The notes under the pieces are model-generated. The model did no database searches and had not been told where the DNA came from. It was given only the letters and a program-made list of their open reading frames with translations. 64,000 nucleotides of DNA from Novosphingobium malaysiense (GTDB lineage: Bacteria; Pseudomonadota; Alphaproteobacteria; Sphingomonadales; Sphingomonadaceae). Each line of letters begins with the position of its first letter. Positions within the stretch are counted from its first letter, which is position 1. Below, one piece after another: positions 53,385 through 63,645 of the stretch. The position numbers and the translations under genes were made by a program. The DNA lies in contig NZ_JTDI01000004.1 in the NCBI RefSeq assembly GCF_000802225.1, forward strand, positions 238,589 through 302,588, read 5' to 3'.

Positions 53385-54910
53385 GCACCATCACTCTCAC
53401 CCCCGGCCACGTCTCGCTGAGCGACTGGCGCGCGATCTACCGCGGCGCTGAAGTGCGCCTGCATCCGGACGCCGCGCCCGTCATCGCGCGCAGCGCTGAG
53501 GCGGTCGCGCGGATCATCGCCCATGGCGAGCCGGTCTACGGGATCAATACCGGCTTCGGAAAGCTCTCCAGCATCCGCATCGAGGATGCCGATCTGGCAA
53601 CGCTCCAGCGCAACATCGTGCTCAGCCACGCCGCCGGCACCGGCGAGCCGACGCCCGTTCCCGTCGCGCGGCTGATGATGGCGCTCAAGCTCGCCAGCCT
53701 CGCGCAGGGCGCCTCCGGCATTGCCCCGGCCACGGCGGATCTGCTCGAAGCCATGCTGGTGAAAGGCATCACACCGGTCATCCCCAGCCAGGGCTCGGTC
53801 GGCGCCAGCGGTGACCTTGCCCCGCTCGCGCACATGGCCGCGGCGATGATCGGGGTCGGCGACGTCTTCGTCGATGGGGCCCGGCTCCCGGCAGAGAAGG
53901 CCCTTGCCGACGCAGGGCTGGAGCCTGCCCGGCTCGGCCCGAAGGAAGGGCTCGCCCTTCTCAACGGCACGCAGTTTTCCTGTGCCTGGGCCCTCGCCGG
54001 CCTGTTCGAAACCGAGCGGCTGCTGCAGACCGCCCTCGTCGCCGGCGCACTCTCGACCGAGGCTGCCAAAGGCTCGGACGCGCCGTTCGACCCGCGCATC
54101 CATGCGCTGCGCGGCCATCGCGGCCAGATCGACACCGCCCACGTGCTGCGCGACCTGATGGCCGGCTCCGCCATCCGCGCCAGCCACATCGTCAACGACA
54201 TCCGCGTGCAGGACCCGTATTGCCTGCGCTGCCAGCCGCAAGTCATGGGCGCCGCGCTCGACCTGCTGCGGCAAGCTGCAACGACACTGGCCATCGAAGC
54301 AAACGGCGTTTCGGACAATCCGCTGATCTTCGCGGAGACCGACGAAGCGCTGTCCGGCGGCAATTTCCACGCCGAACCGGTAGCCTTCGCCGCCGACATG
54401 ATCGCGCTGGCCGTGTGCGAGATCGGCTCGCTGAGCGAGCGGCGCGTGGCGATGCTCGTCGATCCCGCGCTCTCGGGTCTGCCTGCCTTCCTCACGCCCG
54501 AGCCCGGCCTCAATTCCGGCTTCATGATCCCGCAAGTGACCGCCGCCGCGCTGGTCTCGGAAAATAAGCAGCGGGCATATCCGGCCTCGGTGGATTCGAT
54601 CCCGACATCGGCCAATCAGGAAGACCACGTTTCAATGGCCGCGCACGGCAGCCGACGCCTCACCGGCATGGTGCAGAACGCCACCGCCGTCGTCGGCATC
54701 GAACTTCTCGCAGCGGCGCAGGGCTGCGACTTCCATGCGCCGCTCACCTCGAGCGATGCGCTCGAAGCGGTGCGCAGTCTCGTGCGCGAGGCCGTACCCG
54801 CGCTTGGATCGGACCGGCATTTCCATCCCGACATGGAAGCAGCCAATACCCTCGTGCGATCGGGCGCCGTGGCCGAGACGGCCGGTATCGACCTTCCGGC
54901 GCTGTCATGA
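53381..54910 (+). CDS. hutH: Histidine ammonia-lyase HutH
   Basis: 509 residues. The MIO prosthetic group forms from the Ala-Ser-Gly in [26 protein letters not shown] and [15 protein letters not shown] are other conserved active-site parts. It deaminates histidine to urocanate. The start is a TTG at 53381 with GGAGAGG upstream, overlapping the hutI stop by four bases. The open frame continues upstream, but that part is antiparallel to hutI content and has no start site. Confidence 0.96.
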   Translation: MSTITLTPGHVSLSDWRAIYRGAEVRLHPDAAPVIARSAEAVARIIAHGEPVYGINTGFGKLSSIRIEDADLATLQRNIVLSHAAGTGEPTPVPVARLMMALKLASLAQGASGIAPATADLLEAMLVKGITPVIPSQGSVGASGDLAPLAHMAAAMIGVGDVFVDGARLPAEKALADAGLEPARLGPKEGLALLNGTQFSCAWALAGLFETERLLQTALVAGALSTEAAKGSDAPFDPRIHALRGHRGQIDTAHVLRDLMAGSAIRASHIVNDIRVQDPYCLRCQPQVMGAALDLLRQAATTLAIEANGVSDNPLIFAETDEALSGGNFHAEPVAFAADMIALAVCEIGSLSERRVAMLVDPALSGLPAFLTPEPGLNSGFMIPQVTAAALVSENKQRAYPASVDSIPTSANQEDHVSMAAHGSRRLTGMVQNATAVVGIELLAAAQGCDFHAPLTSSDALEAVRSLVREAVPALGSDRHFHPDMEAANTLVRSGAVAETAGIDLPALS

Positions 54911-55716
54911 GCGACTGGATAGACATCCATCGCGGCGATGCGCCGCTGATCGTGTGTTTCCCACACGGCGGCTCGGCCATTCCGCAGGATCTCGAAGCGC
55001 GCCTGTCCTCGCCCTGGCTCGCTCGCAAGGATGCCGACTGGCACATCGCCCGGCTCTATGCCTTCGTGCGCGAACGCGGCGCGACAACGGTCGCGACCTC
55101 GATTTCACGCACGGTGGTCGACTGCAACCGCGATCCATCGGGCGCTTCGCTCTATCCGGGGCAGACGACCACGGGTCTGTGCCCGGTCGAGACCTTCGAC
55201 GGCGAAGCGCTTTACTCCGCCGAGACTCCCGACGCCGCCGAGATTGAGCGCCGCCGCAAGGCCTGGTTCGATCCCTACCACGCCGCCATAGCAGCGGAGA
55301 TCGAACGCCTGCGCGCTGCGCATGATCTCGTGGTCCTCTACGATGCCCATTCGATCCGCAGCCGCGTGCCTCGCCTGTTCGAGGGTGAATTGCCGCAGTT
55401 CAACATCGGCACCGATGACGGACGGACCTGCGCCCCCGCCCTGCGCGATGCCGTTACGCAGATCTGCGCTGAGAGCGGCCTGTCGCATGTGGTCAACGGC
55501 CGGTTCCGGGGCGGCTGGACCACCCGCCACTACGGGAGGCCGGACAACAGCGTCCACGCCATCCAGATGGAACTGGCGATGCGCGGTTATCTTACCGAAC
55601 CCGACATGCCCTCACCCGAAAACTGGCCCGCGCCGCTGTCCGACGCGCCCGCCGTTCTCCCCACCCTGCACCGCGTCATCGACGCATGTCTCGACTTCGC
55701 GAAAGGCCGATCATGA
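54907..55716 (+). CDS. hutG: N-formylglutamate deformylase HutG
   Basis: 269 residues. [54 protein letters not shown] and [13 protein letters not shown] are characteristic of the zinc N-formylglutamate amidohydrolase. It releases glutamate and formate. Overlaps hutH and hutU by four bases each; fits the HutF-HutG five-step pathway. Confidence 0.95.
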   Translation: MSDWIDIHRGDAPLIVCFPHGGSAIPQDLEARLSSPWLARKDADWHIARLYAFVRERGATTVATSISRTVVDCNRDPSGASLYPGQTTTGLCPVETFDGEALYSAETPDAAEIERRRKAWFDPYHAAIAAEIERLRAAHDLVVLYDAHSIRSRVPRLFEGELPQFNIGTDDGRTCAPALRDAVTQICAESGLSHVVNGRFRGGWTTRHYGRPDNSVHAIQMELAMRGYLTEPDMPSPENWPAPLSDAPAVLPTLHRVIDACLDFAKGRS

Positions 55717-57377
55717 CCCGCCTCGACAATTCGCGCCGGATCGTCCCGGCGACCGGCACCGAGCGCACCGCCCGAAGCTGGCTGACCGAAGCGCCGCTGC
55801 GCATGCTGATGAACAACCTGCACCCGGACGTCGCCGAACGCCCCGAGGAGCTGGTCGTCTATGGCGGCATCGGCCGCGCCGCCCGCGACTGGGAAAGCTA
55901 CGACCGTATCGTCGAGACTCTGCGCCGGCTGGGGGACGATGAAACCCTGCTGATCCAGTCGGGCAAGCCGGTGGGCGTGTTCCGCACCCATGCCGATGCG
56001 CCGCGCGTGCTGCTCGCCAACTCCAACCTCGTGCCCAGGTGGGCGACCTGGGAGCACTTCCACGAACTCGATCGCAAGGGGCTGGCGATGTACGGGCAGA
56101 TGACCGCGGGATCATGGATCTACATCGGCAGCCAGGGCATCGTTCAGGGCACTTACGAAACTTTCGCCGAGATGGGGCGCCAGCACTATGACGGCGACCT
56201 GAAAGGCCGCTGGCTGCTCACCGCCGGGCTTGGTGGCATGGGCGGCGCACAGCCGCTGGCAGCGGTCATGGCCGGGGCTTCCTGCCTTGCCATAGAATGC
56301 CAGGAAAGCCGCATCGAGATGCGCCTGCGCACCGGCTATCTGGACCACCGCGCCGACACCATCGAAGAGGCCATGGCGCTGATCGAGAAAGCCAAGGATG
56401 AAAGCAGGACGATCTCTGTCGGCCTGCTCGGCAATGCCGCAGAAGTGCTGCCCGAGATGTACTCCCGCGGCATCCGCCCGGACCTGCTGACCGATCAGAC
56501 CTCCGCGCACGATCCGGTCAACGGCTACCTGCCAGCCGGGTGGGGCGTGGCCGAATGGCTGGAACGCCGCGAGCGCGAACCCGATGCCGTCGCCAGGGCG
56601 GCCAAGGCCTCGATGGCGGTCCATGTGCGTGCCATGCTGGACTTTCAGGCTGCGGGCGTGCCGACCGTCGATTACGGCAACAACATCCGCCAGATGGCCA
56701 AGGATGAAGGGGTGGAAAACGCCTTCAACTTTCCGGGTTTCGTGCCCGCCTACATCCGCCCGCTGTTCTGCCGCGGCGTCGGCCCATTTCGCTGGGCGGC
56801 GCTGTCTGGCGATCCGGAGGACATCTACAAGACCGATGCCAAGGTGAAGGAGCTGATGCCCGACGACGCGCATCTGCACCGCTGGCTCGACATGGCGCGC
56901 GAGCGCATCCACTTTCAGGGCCTGCCCGCCCGCATCTGCTGGGTCGGGCTCGGCGACCGGCACCGGCTCGGCCTCGCCTTCAACGAAATGGTCGCGAGCG
57001 GCGAGCTGAAAGCCCCGGTAGTGATCGGCCGCGACCATCTCGATTCCGGCTCCGTCGCCAGCCCCAACCGCGAGACCGAAGCGATGCGTGACGGTTCGGA
57101 TGCGGTGTCCGACTGGCCGCTGCTCAATGCCCTGCTCAACACCGCCAGCGGCGCGACTTGGGTCTCGCTGCACCACGGCGGCGGCGTGGGCATGGGCTAT
57201 TCGCAGCACGCCGGCATGGTGATCGTCGCCGACGGCACCGAAGCGGCTGCCAAGCGTCTGGAACGGGTGCTGTGGAACGATCCGGCAACCGGCGTGATGC
57301 GCCATGCCGATGCGGGTTACGACATCGCGCTCGATTGCGCCCGCGAGAGGGGACTGGATCTACCCGTCATCCTCTGA
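55713..57377 (+). CDS. hutU: Urocanate hydratase HutU
   Basis: 554 residues, the usual length. [30 protein letters not shown] (NAD site), [20 protein letters not shown], and [21 protein letters not shown] are conserved HutU segments. It hydrates urocanate with tightly bound NAD+. ATG 55713 overlaps the hutG stop; last gene of hutIHGU. Confidence 0.96.
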   Translation: MTRLDNSRRIVPATGTERTARSWLTEAPLRMLMNNLHPDVAERPEELVVYGGIGRAARDWESYDRIVETLRRLGDDETLLIQSGKPVGVFRTHADAPRVLLANSNLVPRWATWEHFHELDRKGLAMYGQMTAGSWIYIGSQGIVQGTYETFAEMGRQHYDGDLKGRWLLTAGLGGMGGAQPLAAVMAGASCLAIECQESRIEMRLRTGYLDHRADTIEEAMALIEKAKDESRTISVGLLGNAAEVLPEMYSRGIRPDLLTDQTSAHDPVNGYLPAGWGVAEWLERREREPDAVARAAKASMAVHVRAMLDFQAAGVPTVDYGNNIRQMAKDEGVENAFNFPGFVPAYIRPLFCRGVGPFRWAALSGDPEDIYKTDAKVKELMPDDAHLHRWLDMARERIHFQGLPARICWVGLGDRHRLGLAFNEMVASGELKAPVVIGRDHLDSGSVASPNRETEAMRDGSDAVSDWPLLNALLNTASGATWVSLHHGGGVGMGYSQHAGMVIVADGTEAAAKRLERVLWNDPATGVMRHADAGYDIALDCARERGLDLPVIL

Positions 57378-57412
57378 TCACCCACTTCTGGCCAAGTTAG
57401 CTGGCGCTCAGG

Positions 57413-57754
57413 TCAGGAAGCCTGCAAGAATTCCACTTCCGCGCGGGTTTGCGCGAGATGGTCGACGATCGCGGCATGCATTGGGCGCTCGAATTCGATG
57501 CCGACCTGGGACGATTTCGACCAGCGCACATAGCCGGACCAAGCTTCCATGCCCTCCAGCTTGATGGTCACATATCGCCCCGGGCTGGCACCGCCCGAGA
57601 AAAGGTCGATCCTGCATCCCCAACGGGAGATATCCAGGACGACACCGCCGATCCGCGTCCTGTGACTATCCCGGACGACCGCCTTCGCGCCAAGTTCACG
57701 GCGTTTTTCCCGGCGTGCATCCAGCGCGCCCGAAGGCGCATAACGATTACCCAT
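57413..57754 (-). CDS. PilZ domain protein
   Basis: 113 residues from ATG 57754. The c-di-GMP-binding signature is present: RxxxR within ARREKRRELG and DISRWGCRID (D/N-x-S-x-x-G). The rest (GRYVTIKLEG, WSGYVRWSKSSQVGIEFERPM) is the PilZ barrel. It should bind c-di-GMP and act through a partner. GAGGG precedes ATG 57754; a GTG at 57799 is the alternative start. Confidence 0.85.
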   Translation of the reverse strand: MGNRYAPSGALDARREKRRELGAKAVVRDSHRTRIGGVVLDISRWGCRIDLFSGGASPGRYVTIKLEGMEAWSGYVRWSKSSQVGIEFERPMHAAIVDHLAQTRAEVEFLQAS

Positions 57755-57853
57755 AGCAACGCCCTCATCTGGCAAAGCTGCGGTTACAGTTGTACGCACT
57801 AATATACTAAATTTTGATGACCGCCGTTTCCGCGGCAGGTGCCAAGGGCGCTC

Positions 57854-58828
57854 TCAGGCGTGCTCGCGCCGCGCGAGGATGAGGTCTTCCAGCGTATCGG
57901 CATCATTTTCATAGCTGGCCGCTCTCTCGCGCAAGCGACCGTTGGTGGCCTCGTCCTTTGCAGCCATTTCGCGAAGCAGCGCTGCTCTTTCCCGCAGCGA
58001 ACGCAGCGTGTCGTACATGCTGCGTTCGAGCTTCTCCTCCTGCAACGCATCAAGCGAATTCTGCGTATAGGCGTGCCCGGTGTGGCAGCGGAACCGGGTG
58101 ACCGGGCCATCTTCGATCCGCCAAAGCACGCCGTTGCAATCGGGGCAATTGTAGGGGGAAAGATTTCCCAGCTTGTCCTCGCTCGACATCTTGGCCTTCT
58201 CCAACCCCGCGATCATGAGTTCGAGCTTCACATTTTCGGCCACCGCCTTCGAAGGCCCGGCAGGTTCCGCAACGATCCGCGACAGGCGCTCGCCGATCTC
58301 GGCGGCAGACGCGATGCCTTCGGGTTCGCCCACGGCGCTTATCGCTGCACGCGGCATACTGGGGGACGAGGCATCCGCAGGGTCCTGCACCACGACAGCG
58401 CCTCCGGCTGAAACGATTGCCCGGCATCCAGCCGCACCGTCGTCGAGGTAACCTGAAAGGATCACCCCGGTCGCGCGCGACTGCCCGAAAACCGCAAGTG
58501 AGCGAAACAAGGGATCGATGGCGGGCCGGAAGTTGTTTTCGCGCGGCCCGCGACGCAAATGCAGGTGATGATCGCCAACCAGAAGATGGGCATCTGCAGG
58601 GGCAAGATAGAGGCAATTGGGGCGGATCACAGCACCATCCTGCGGTTCGCAGACCTCGATCGGGCTCGCACGCTGCAGGATGCCGAGCAGATGGCGTGTT
58701 TCGGCGGCGCGATGCAACACGACGATAAGCGTGGCCGGTTGCCTCGGACGATACGTCTCGAGCAGCGCAACAAGCGCCGGTAGACCGCCCGCGCTCCCAC
58801 CTATGCCGATGAGGTCACGCCGGGCCAT
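57854..58828 (-). CDS. CheB-type methylesterase domain protein without receiver
   Basis: 324 residues. The CheB catalytic part is at residues 1-185: IGIGGSAGGLPAL (Ser12), VLHRAAE, and GVILSGYLDDGAAGC (Asp). A C-terminal segment with CPDCNGVLWRIED and FRCHTGHAYT may bind zinc through its Cys and His, followed by a helical region. The N-terminal receiver that normally controls CheB is absent. ATG 58828 overlaps the upstream sensor gene by 14 bases. No chemoreceptor genes are in the window. Confidence 0.85.
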   Translation of the reverse strand: MARRDLIGIGGSAGGLPALVALLETYRPRQPATLIVVLHRAAETRHLLGILQRASPIEVCEPQDGAVIRPNCLYLAPADAHLLVGDHHLHLRRGPRENNFRPAIDPLFRSLAVFGQSRATGVILSGYLDDGAAGCRAIVSAGGAVVVQDPADASSPSMPRAAISAVGEPEGIASAAEIGERLSRIVAEPAGPSKAVAENVKLELMIAGLEKAKMSSEDKLGNLSPYNCPDCNGVLWRIEDGPVTRFRCHTGHAYTQNSLDALQEEKLERSMYDTLRSLRERAALLREMAAKDEATNGRLRERAASYENDADTLEDLILARREHA

Positions 58829-61800
58829 CGGTCTGGCCGTCCTCGGTCGAGATAAGCCGGGCAATGCGGCCGAGCATGGCGGCCGGAGAGACCGGCTTGG
58901 GGAGGTAGTTTATCCGACCGTTTTCGAGATCGAGATCCATATCCATTTCGAGTTCCGAGCCATAACCGGAAACGATCAGGACTGGCACGCCTTTCTCGCA
59001 CAATTGGGGGAGCAGGGAGTCGACCGGCACGCCTGCGATATTGTAGTCCAGCAGCGCCAGATCGAAGTCTTCGCTGTCAATGGCGGCCCGGGCTTGAGCA
59101 ACGGTGTGAAAAGGCCCGACAACCGTCGCCCCGGCTCCGATCAGCGTGTGCGCGTGCTGTTCCGCCACCAGCCATTCGTCGTCGAGCACCAGAACCCGAG
59201 CGCCGTTGAGCGGCGTCAGATCGATCTGCGGAGCTGCGGCTGTTGGCAGGGGGTCATTGCCGGCGCTGCCGCTGACGAGACGCTTCACCGGAATCAAGCA
59301 TGTCACCACCAATCCCTCAGGCGCAAATTCTATATTCGTTTCGGCAGCCAGCTGGGCCCCCAAGATTCGTTCTATGACAGTGGAGCCAAATCCTTTCCTG
59401 TCCGGTTCCGTCACGAGCGGACCATTCCTCTCTGTCCATACGAACCGCAAGGCACCGTCGGCATCATCCCCCTCGATGCGCTTCCAGGTCACGTCGAGCT
59501 CGCCATCCGGCACCGAAAGCGCGCCGTATTTCAGCGCATTGGTACACAATTCGTGCAGCGCCATGGAAAACGCCTGTGCGGCCGCGGGAGCGAGAGCGAT
59601 CTCGTCGCCTTCGACGCGCACGTTCTGCCCCACGGAGGAATGCGCAAGCTCGTCCTCGACGAGGTTTTTGAGGCTCGCTCCTTTCCAGCGTGCCTCGGCC
59701 AGCAAGCTGTGGGTGCGGGCCATCGCATGGAGTCTGTTTTCAAACGATGAAATGAAACCGTCGAAGTCCGGAGCGGCCTTGCCGGTGATCTTCGCAATCG
59801 AGAGGATGATCGCGAGCACGTTCTTCACCCGGTGATCGAGTTCGCGCATCACGAAGCGGTTTTGCTCTTCGGCCTGCTTGCGTTCGGTGATGTCCGTGGT
59901 GACGCCGAGGACAGAAACCCGGTCCCCCTCGTGCATGCGTTCGCCGCGACCGATCAACCAAATTTCGCGGCCGTCGGCCCGCACTAGCCGGAACTCTTCC
60001 TTGAACGGTGTGCCGTCTTCCACCGTCCTGGACAGGGCCGCCGATACCCGCGCCCGGTCGTTCGGCACGATCATGGCCATGAAATCGGAAACGTGCGGAT
60101 TGGGGCCCGCCCGCTGCACACCGATGATCTCGCGCAGCCGCTCGTCCCACGTCACGTTTTCGGTATGTGCGTCGTAGTGCCATACGCCCATGTCGGCTGT
60201 CTTGATCGCCAGCGACAGCATCAGGCTCTCGCGGGCCATGCTGGTTTCGCGCTCGATCTGCATGATCGTCGCAGCCGCGACATTGGCCGCAGCCTGGAGG
60301 ATGGTGAGATCCTTTTCGCGAAAATGGCCCGGCTCGCGATTGTGCAGGCCCAGTACACCCCACGGCCTTCCCCCGACTTCGATCAGACAACTCACGCCTG
60401 ACCGCACGCCGTGATCCGAAAGCAGCCTCGGGGGGTCGAAACGACGTTCATGTTCGAAATCGGTAACGAGGACGGCAGGGTTCTTGAGCGTGTACCCGCC
60501 CTGGCTCTTGACGCCGGACGGGACGGTCGCCTTGCCGACCAACCCGTTCTTCCAACCCGCTCCGGCCACCAGGTCGAGCCGGTCGGTCTTTGGATTGAGC
60601 TTGAGCAACTTGGCGTAGTCGCAGTCGAGCGCGACCCGCAAGGACGCGCACAGTTCGTTGAAAAACGTCGGAAGGTCGCGCGCAGCCAGTGCCGCCTGGC
60701 CTAGTTCGGCGATGATCCGCTGCTGCCGTTCGCGGCCCGCAAGCTGGACGGCAACCTCCGCCTGAGCGGTTATGTCCGAATACGTGACGACCACGCCATG
60801 AATCCGCTCATCCGATGTTCGATAGGGGTGAATGCGGCGCAAGTACGTCAGCCCGGCCCGGGACGTGATCTGCTTTTCTGCGGGGCTGAGTTCGGCCAGG
60901 GTGGTACGCACGTCGTCCAGCAGGCTGGGGTCGTCGACCTTGAAAGCGAGTTCGGAAACGGGACGCCCTATGTCGCCGTCGCGCAGTTCCACGACGGCGT
61001 TGGTGCTGGGGGTGAAGCCGCTTATCTTGAATTCGGGATCGAGAAAGAGGACAGGCAGCCTGGTGCTGGTGAGAAGATTGCGCATGTCGTCCGAGGATTT
61101 CTCGACTTCCGCGATTTTCTCCTCGAGCTGATTGTTGACCGTGACCAGTTCTTCATTGAGCGACTGCAATTCCTCGCGGCTGGTCTCGAGTTCTTCATTG
61201 GCCGATTGCAATTCCTCGTTCGCCGCCACGGCTTCCTCGTGACTGGCCTTCAACTCCTCATTCGACGTTTCGAGTTCTTCGACTGTCGTCTGCAAATCCT
61301 CGCGGACGATCGCGAGTTCGTTCTCGATCTGGCGGACATAGTGGGCATCGGCGTCCACTGCTTCCTTGTCGGTGGCCTGGTCCTTCTCGGTCTCGATAAA
61401 AGTCAGCAGGAACAACCGGGTATCACCATCATTGATAGGCACGCATTCGATGCAGACGCTGGCATCGCGGTCCGGATAGCGGATCATTGCGCTGCGGTGC
61501 GATGGCGAACCGCCTCCGCTCACAGCCTTGATCGCTTCGCGCGCCCTGCTGCGCAGAGCCGGGGGCAGCAGATCGTAGATCGACTGGCTCGGCGTGCCTT
61601 CCGGCTGATCGATGAAGCGACGCACGGCACCGTGGAAATAGGCGATGTCCCCGTTTTCATACACCGCCATTGCCGCTGGGGCATAACGTTCCAACAAGGA
61701 CCCGCGCACCTGGGTGGCAAGATCTCGCTGGCGATCACGCGGTGTCTGGCGTGGTAAACCGCTCAATCCATCGGCCAGAGCCATGTCGCTACGGGGACTG

Positions 61801-63248
61801 AGCCGTGCCAGCGACCGCCCCGGGCGGCGCGCATAGAGGTGGGACTTGGCATCGATGGTCCGGAATTCCCGCTGCCGGGGGCTGGTCGTCTCCGACGTGC
61901 CGAGAAGCAGATACCCCCCCTCTCGGAGGGCGAAATGGAAGGTCTCCAGCAGCCGCCCCTGGTGCTGACTAGCCAGATAGATCAGCAGGTTACGGCAACT
62001 TATGAGGTCCAGACGCGAGAAAGGTGGATCGGTGAGCACGTTTTGCTGCGCGAAAACCACCTTTTCGCGCAGCGCCTTCTTCACCCGAAAGCCGCCACTT
62101 TCACGCTGGAAAAAGCGCTGCAGGCGTTCCTGGCTCACATCATCGGCAATACTGGCGCCGTAAAGAGCCTCTCGCCCTTTACCGATCGCAGCGGAATCGA
62201 GGTCGGTAGCGAATATCTGCCATTCGCAGCCATGGTCGACGTGGGCGCATTGCTCTTCCATGAGCATCGCCAGCGTGAAGGCTTCTTCGCCAGTCGAGCA
62301 GGCGGGCACCCAGATGCGGATAGGCTCACCCGCCTTGGCGCGATTGCGGATAAGCGGCAGGAGCAGGTTGTTGGCAACGGCGTCCCATATCGGGGCGTCG
62401 CGAAAGAAGCTGGTCACATTGATCAACAGGTCATCGAAGAGCTGGCGAACCTCGTCCGCATTGGTCCGCAAGTGCACAAGGTAATCGGGAAGCGAATCGT
62501 ACCTCAGCAGGTTCATGCGCCGGCGCACGCGGCGCCCGATCGTGCCGCCCTTGTAGGCAGTGAAATCATGGCCGGTCCGCGCCTTGAGCAGGGCAAGAAT
62601 TCCGCTTAGAGCGCCGGGCGAGAACGGGTCGTCACTGGGCGCTTCCTTGATGCGTGCGGAAAGCTCGGCAATCGTGCGGGCCAAGGATTCCAGATCGGCA
62701 ACCTGGTCGACCACGCCGGCATCGATCGCCGCACGTGGCATGCCATCGTAAAGCGAGGATTCCGGCTCCTGCGCCAGCGTCACACCTCCTGAACCTTTTA
62801 TTGCCCGCAAACCGTTGGTGCCATCGCTGCCGGTGCCGGAAAGAACCACCCCGACAGCTCTCGTTCCGGCCGAATCGGCCAGCGAGCGCATGAAATGATC
62901 GATAGGCATGCGCAGACCGCGCGGCTCCGTGGGGGGCTCCACGAACAACCCATGGTCAACGAGCGTCAGATAGCGATCGGGCACCAGCACATAAATGCGC
63001 CCGGGCTCTACGGGCATGTCCTTGTCGGCCTCCAGAACCGGCAATTTCGCTGCGCGCCCCAGAATGTCCGCCAGCTGGCTTTCGTGGTCGGGGGCCAGGT
63101 GCTGAAGAATGACGAAACTGGCCGGAACATCGGCCGGAATTTCCGACACGAAACTCTTGAGCGCTTCGACCCCGCCGGCAGATGCCCCCACGGCGACCAC
63201 GGGATGATCGAACCTGGGCTCTTCCTCGTTTGCCCGGGCTTCATGCAT
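58815..63248 (-). CDS. CheB-CheR-PAS-GAF-PAS-HWE histidine kinase-receiver hybrid
   Basis: 1477 residues. In order: CheB methylesterase (about 15-195, VGASAGGVEAL with Ser23), CheR methyltransferase (about 225-480, ACSTGEEAFTLAMLMEE), a coiled coil (about 640-720, repeated EELETSNEELKASHEE), PAS (about 735-840), GAF (about 865-1020), PAS (about 1030-1150), HWE/HisKA_2 kinase (about 1165-1345, RELDHRVKNVLAII), and a C-terminal receiver (about 1355-1470, LALLDYNIAG with its Asp). A cytoplasmic multi-input sensor; no membrane span. The signal and target are unknown. It is co-transcribed with the small CheB protein. Confidence 0.9.
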   Translation of the reverse strand: MHEARANEEEPRFDHPVVAVGASAGGVEALKSFVSEIPADVPASFVILQHLAPDHESQLADILGRAAKLPVLEADKDMPVEPGRIYVLVPDRYLTLVDHGLFVEPPTEPRGLRMPIDHFMRSLADSAGTRAVGVVLSGTGSDGTNGLRAIKGSGGVTLAQEPESSLYDGMPRAAIDAGVVDQVADLESLARTIAELSARIKEAPSDDPFSPGALSGILALLKARTGHDFTAYKGGTIGRRVRRRMNLLRYDSLPDYLVHLRTNADEVRQLFDDLLINVTSFFRDAPIWDAVANNLLLPLIRNRAKAGEPIRIWVPACSTGEEAFTLAMLMEEQCAHVDHGCEWQIFATDLDSAAIGKGREALYGASIADDVSQERLQRFFQRESGGFRVKKALREKVVFAQQNVLTDPPFSRLDLISCRNLLIYLASQHQGRLLETFHFALREGGYLLLGTSETTSPRQREFRTIDAKSHLYARRPGRSLARLSPRSDMALADGLSGLPRQTPRDRQRDLATQVRGSLLERYAPAAMAVYENGDIAYFHGAVRRFIDQPEGTPSQSIYDLLPPALRSRAREAIKAVSGGGSPSHRSAMIRYPDRDASVCIECVPINDGDTRLFLLTFIETEKDQATDKEAVDADAHYVRQIENELAIVREDLQTTVEELETSNEELKASHEEAVAANEELQSANEELETSREELQSLNEELVTVNNQLEEKIAEVEKSSDDMRNLLTSTRLPVLFLDPEFKISGFTPSTNAVVELRDGDIGRPVSELAFKVDDPSLLDDVRTTLAELSPAEKQITSRAGLTYLRRIHPYRTSDERIHGVVVTYSDITAQAEVAVQLAGRERQQRIIAELGQAALAARDLPTFFNELCASLRVALDCDYAKLLKLNPKTDRLDLVAGAGWKNGLVGKATVPSGVKSQGGYTLKNPAVLVTDFEHERRFDPPRLLSDHGVRSGVSCLIEVGGRPWGVLGLHNREPGHFREKDLTILQAAANVAAATIMQIERETSMARESLMLSLAIKTADMGVWHYDAHTENVTWDERLREIIGVQRAGPNPHVSDFMAMIVPNDRARVSAALSRTVEDGTPFKEEFRLVRADGREIWLIGRGERMHEGDRVSVLGVTTDITERKQAEEQNRFVMRELDHRVKNVLAIILSIAKITGKAAPDFDGFISSFENRLHAMARTHSLLAEARWKGASLKNLVEDELAHSSVGQNVRVEGDEIALAPAAAQAFSMALHELCTNALKYGALSVPDGELDVTWKRIEGDDADGALRFVWTERNGPLVTEPDRKGFGSTVIERILGAQLAAETNIEFAPEGLVVTCLIPVKRLVSGSAGNDPLPTAAAPQIDLTPLNGARVLVLDDEWLVAEQHAHTLIGAGATVVGPFHTVAQARAAIDSEDFDLALLDYNIAGVPVDSLLPQLCEKGVPVLIVSGYGSELEMDMDLDLENGRINYLPKPVSPAAMLGRIARLISTEDGQTDGPA

Positions 63249-63645
63249 ATGCGCCCCGCCTCGTCATTTGCATCGATGCTCGAACAATTTCTTTAAGCAT
63301 AGTGCTGACCATAGGCAGGGACGCTCTATGAGTCGACCTTTGATCGAACTCGCTTCTGTGCACACAACTGCACACTTTACTCATTCGGTGTATTTCTGAA
63401 GAACCAACAGCGATGATTACTTCAATTGATTACGAACAACCCCATATGTGTCGACGGTAACACACGTAGTTGGCTGCTCTCCGAAAGTGTTTTCTCGACC
63501 GCTGAGGCTGAACTGCCGAAACTGGTTTCCGGTCGGCCGCACTTCCTTCCCGCCCCTCGAGCAGCCTTTAGCGTCCATTCATGCGGCAGGCACGGACGCG
63601 CCTCTAGCGCGCCCCTTGCCGGTGCGACGCGCGCTTTGCCGCAAA
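63249..63645. other. Lower-GC intergenic region upstream of the hybrid kinase
   Basis: About 400 bases with no credible gene, AT-richer than the rest up to about 63480. It should hold the promoter of the leftward hybrid-kinase operon. Two direct copies of TGCACAC lie close together around 63360-63375, and TGTGT-N8-ACACA occurs near 63448; either might be an operator. No sigma54, EcfG or terminator signal was recognised. Confidence 0.45.

Noticed and set aside
53357..57305. Leftward frames of about 400 codons opposite hutH and hutU
   Set aside because: They mirror the hut genes codon for codon and have no independent signals.
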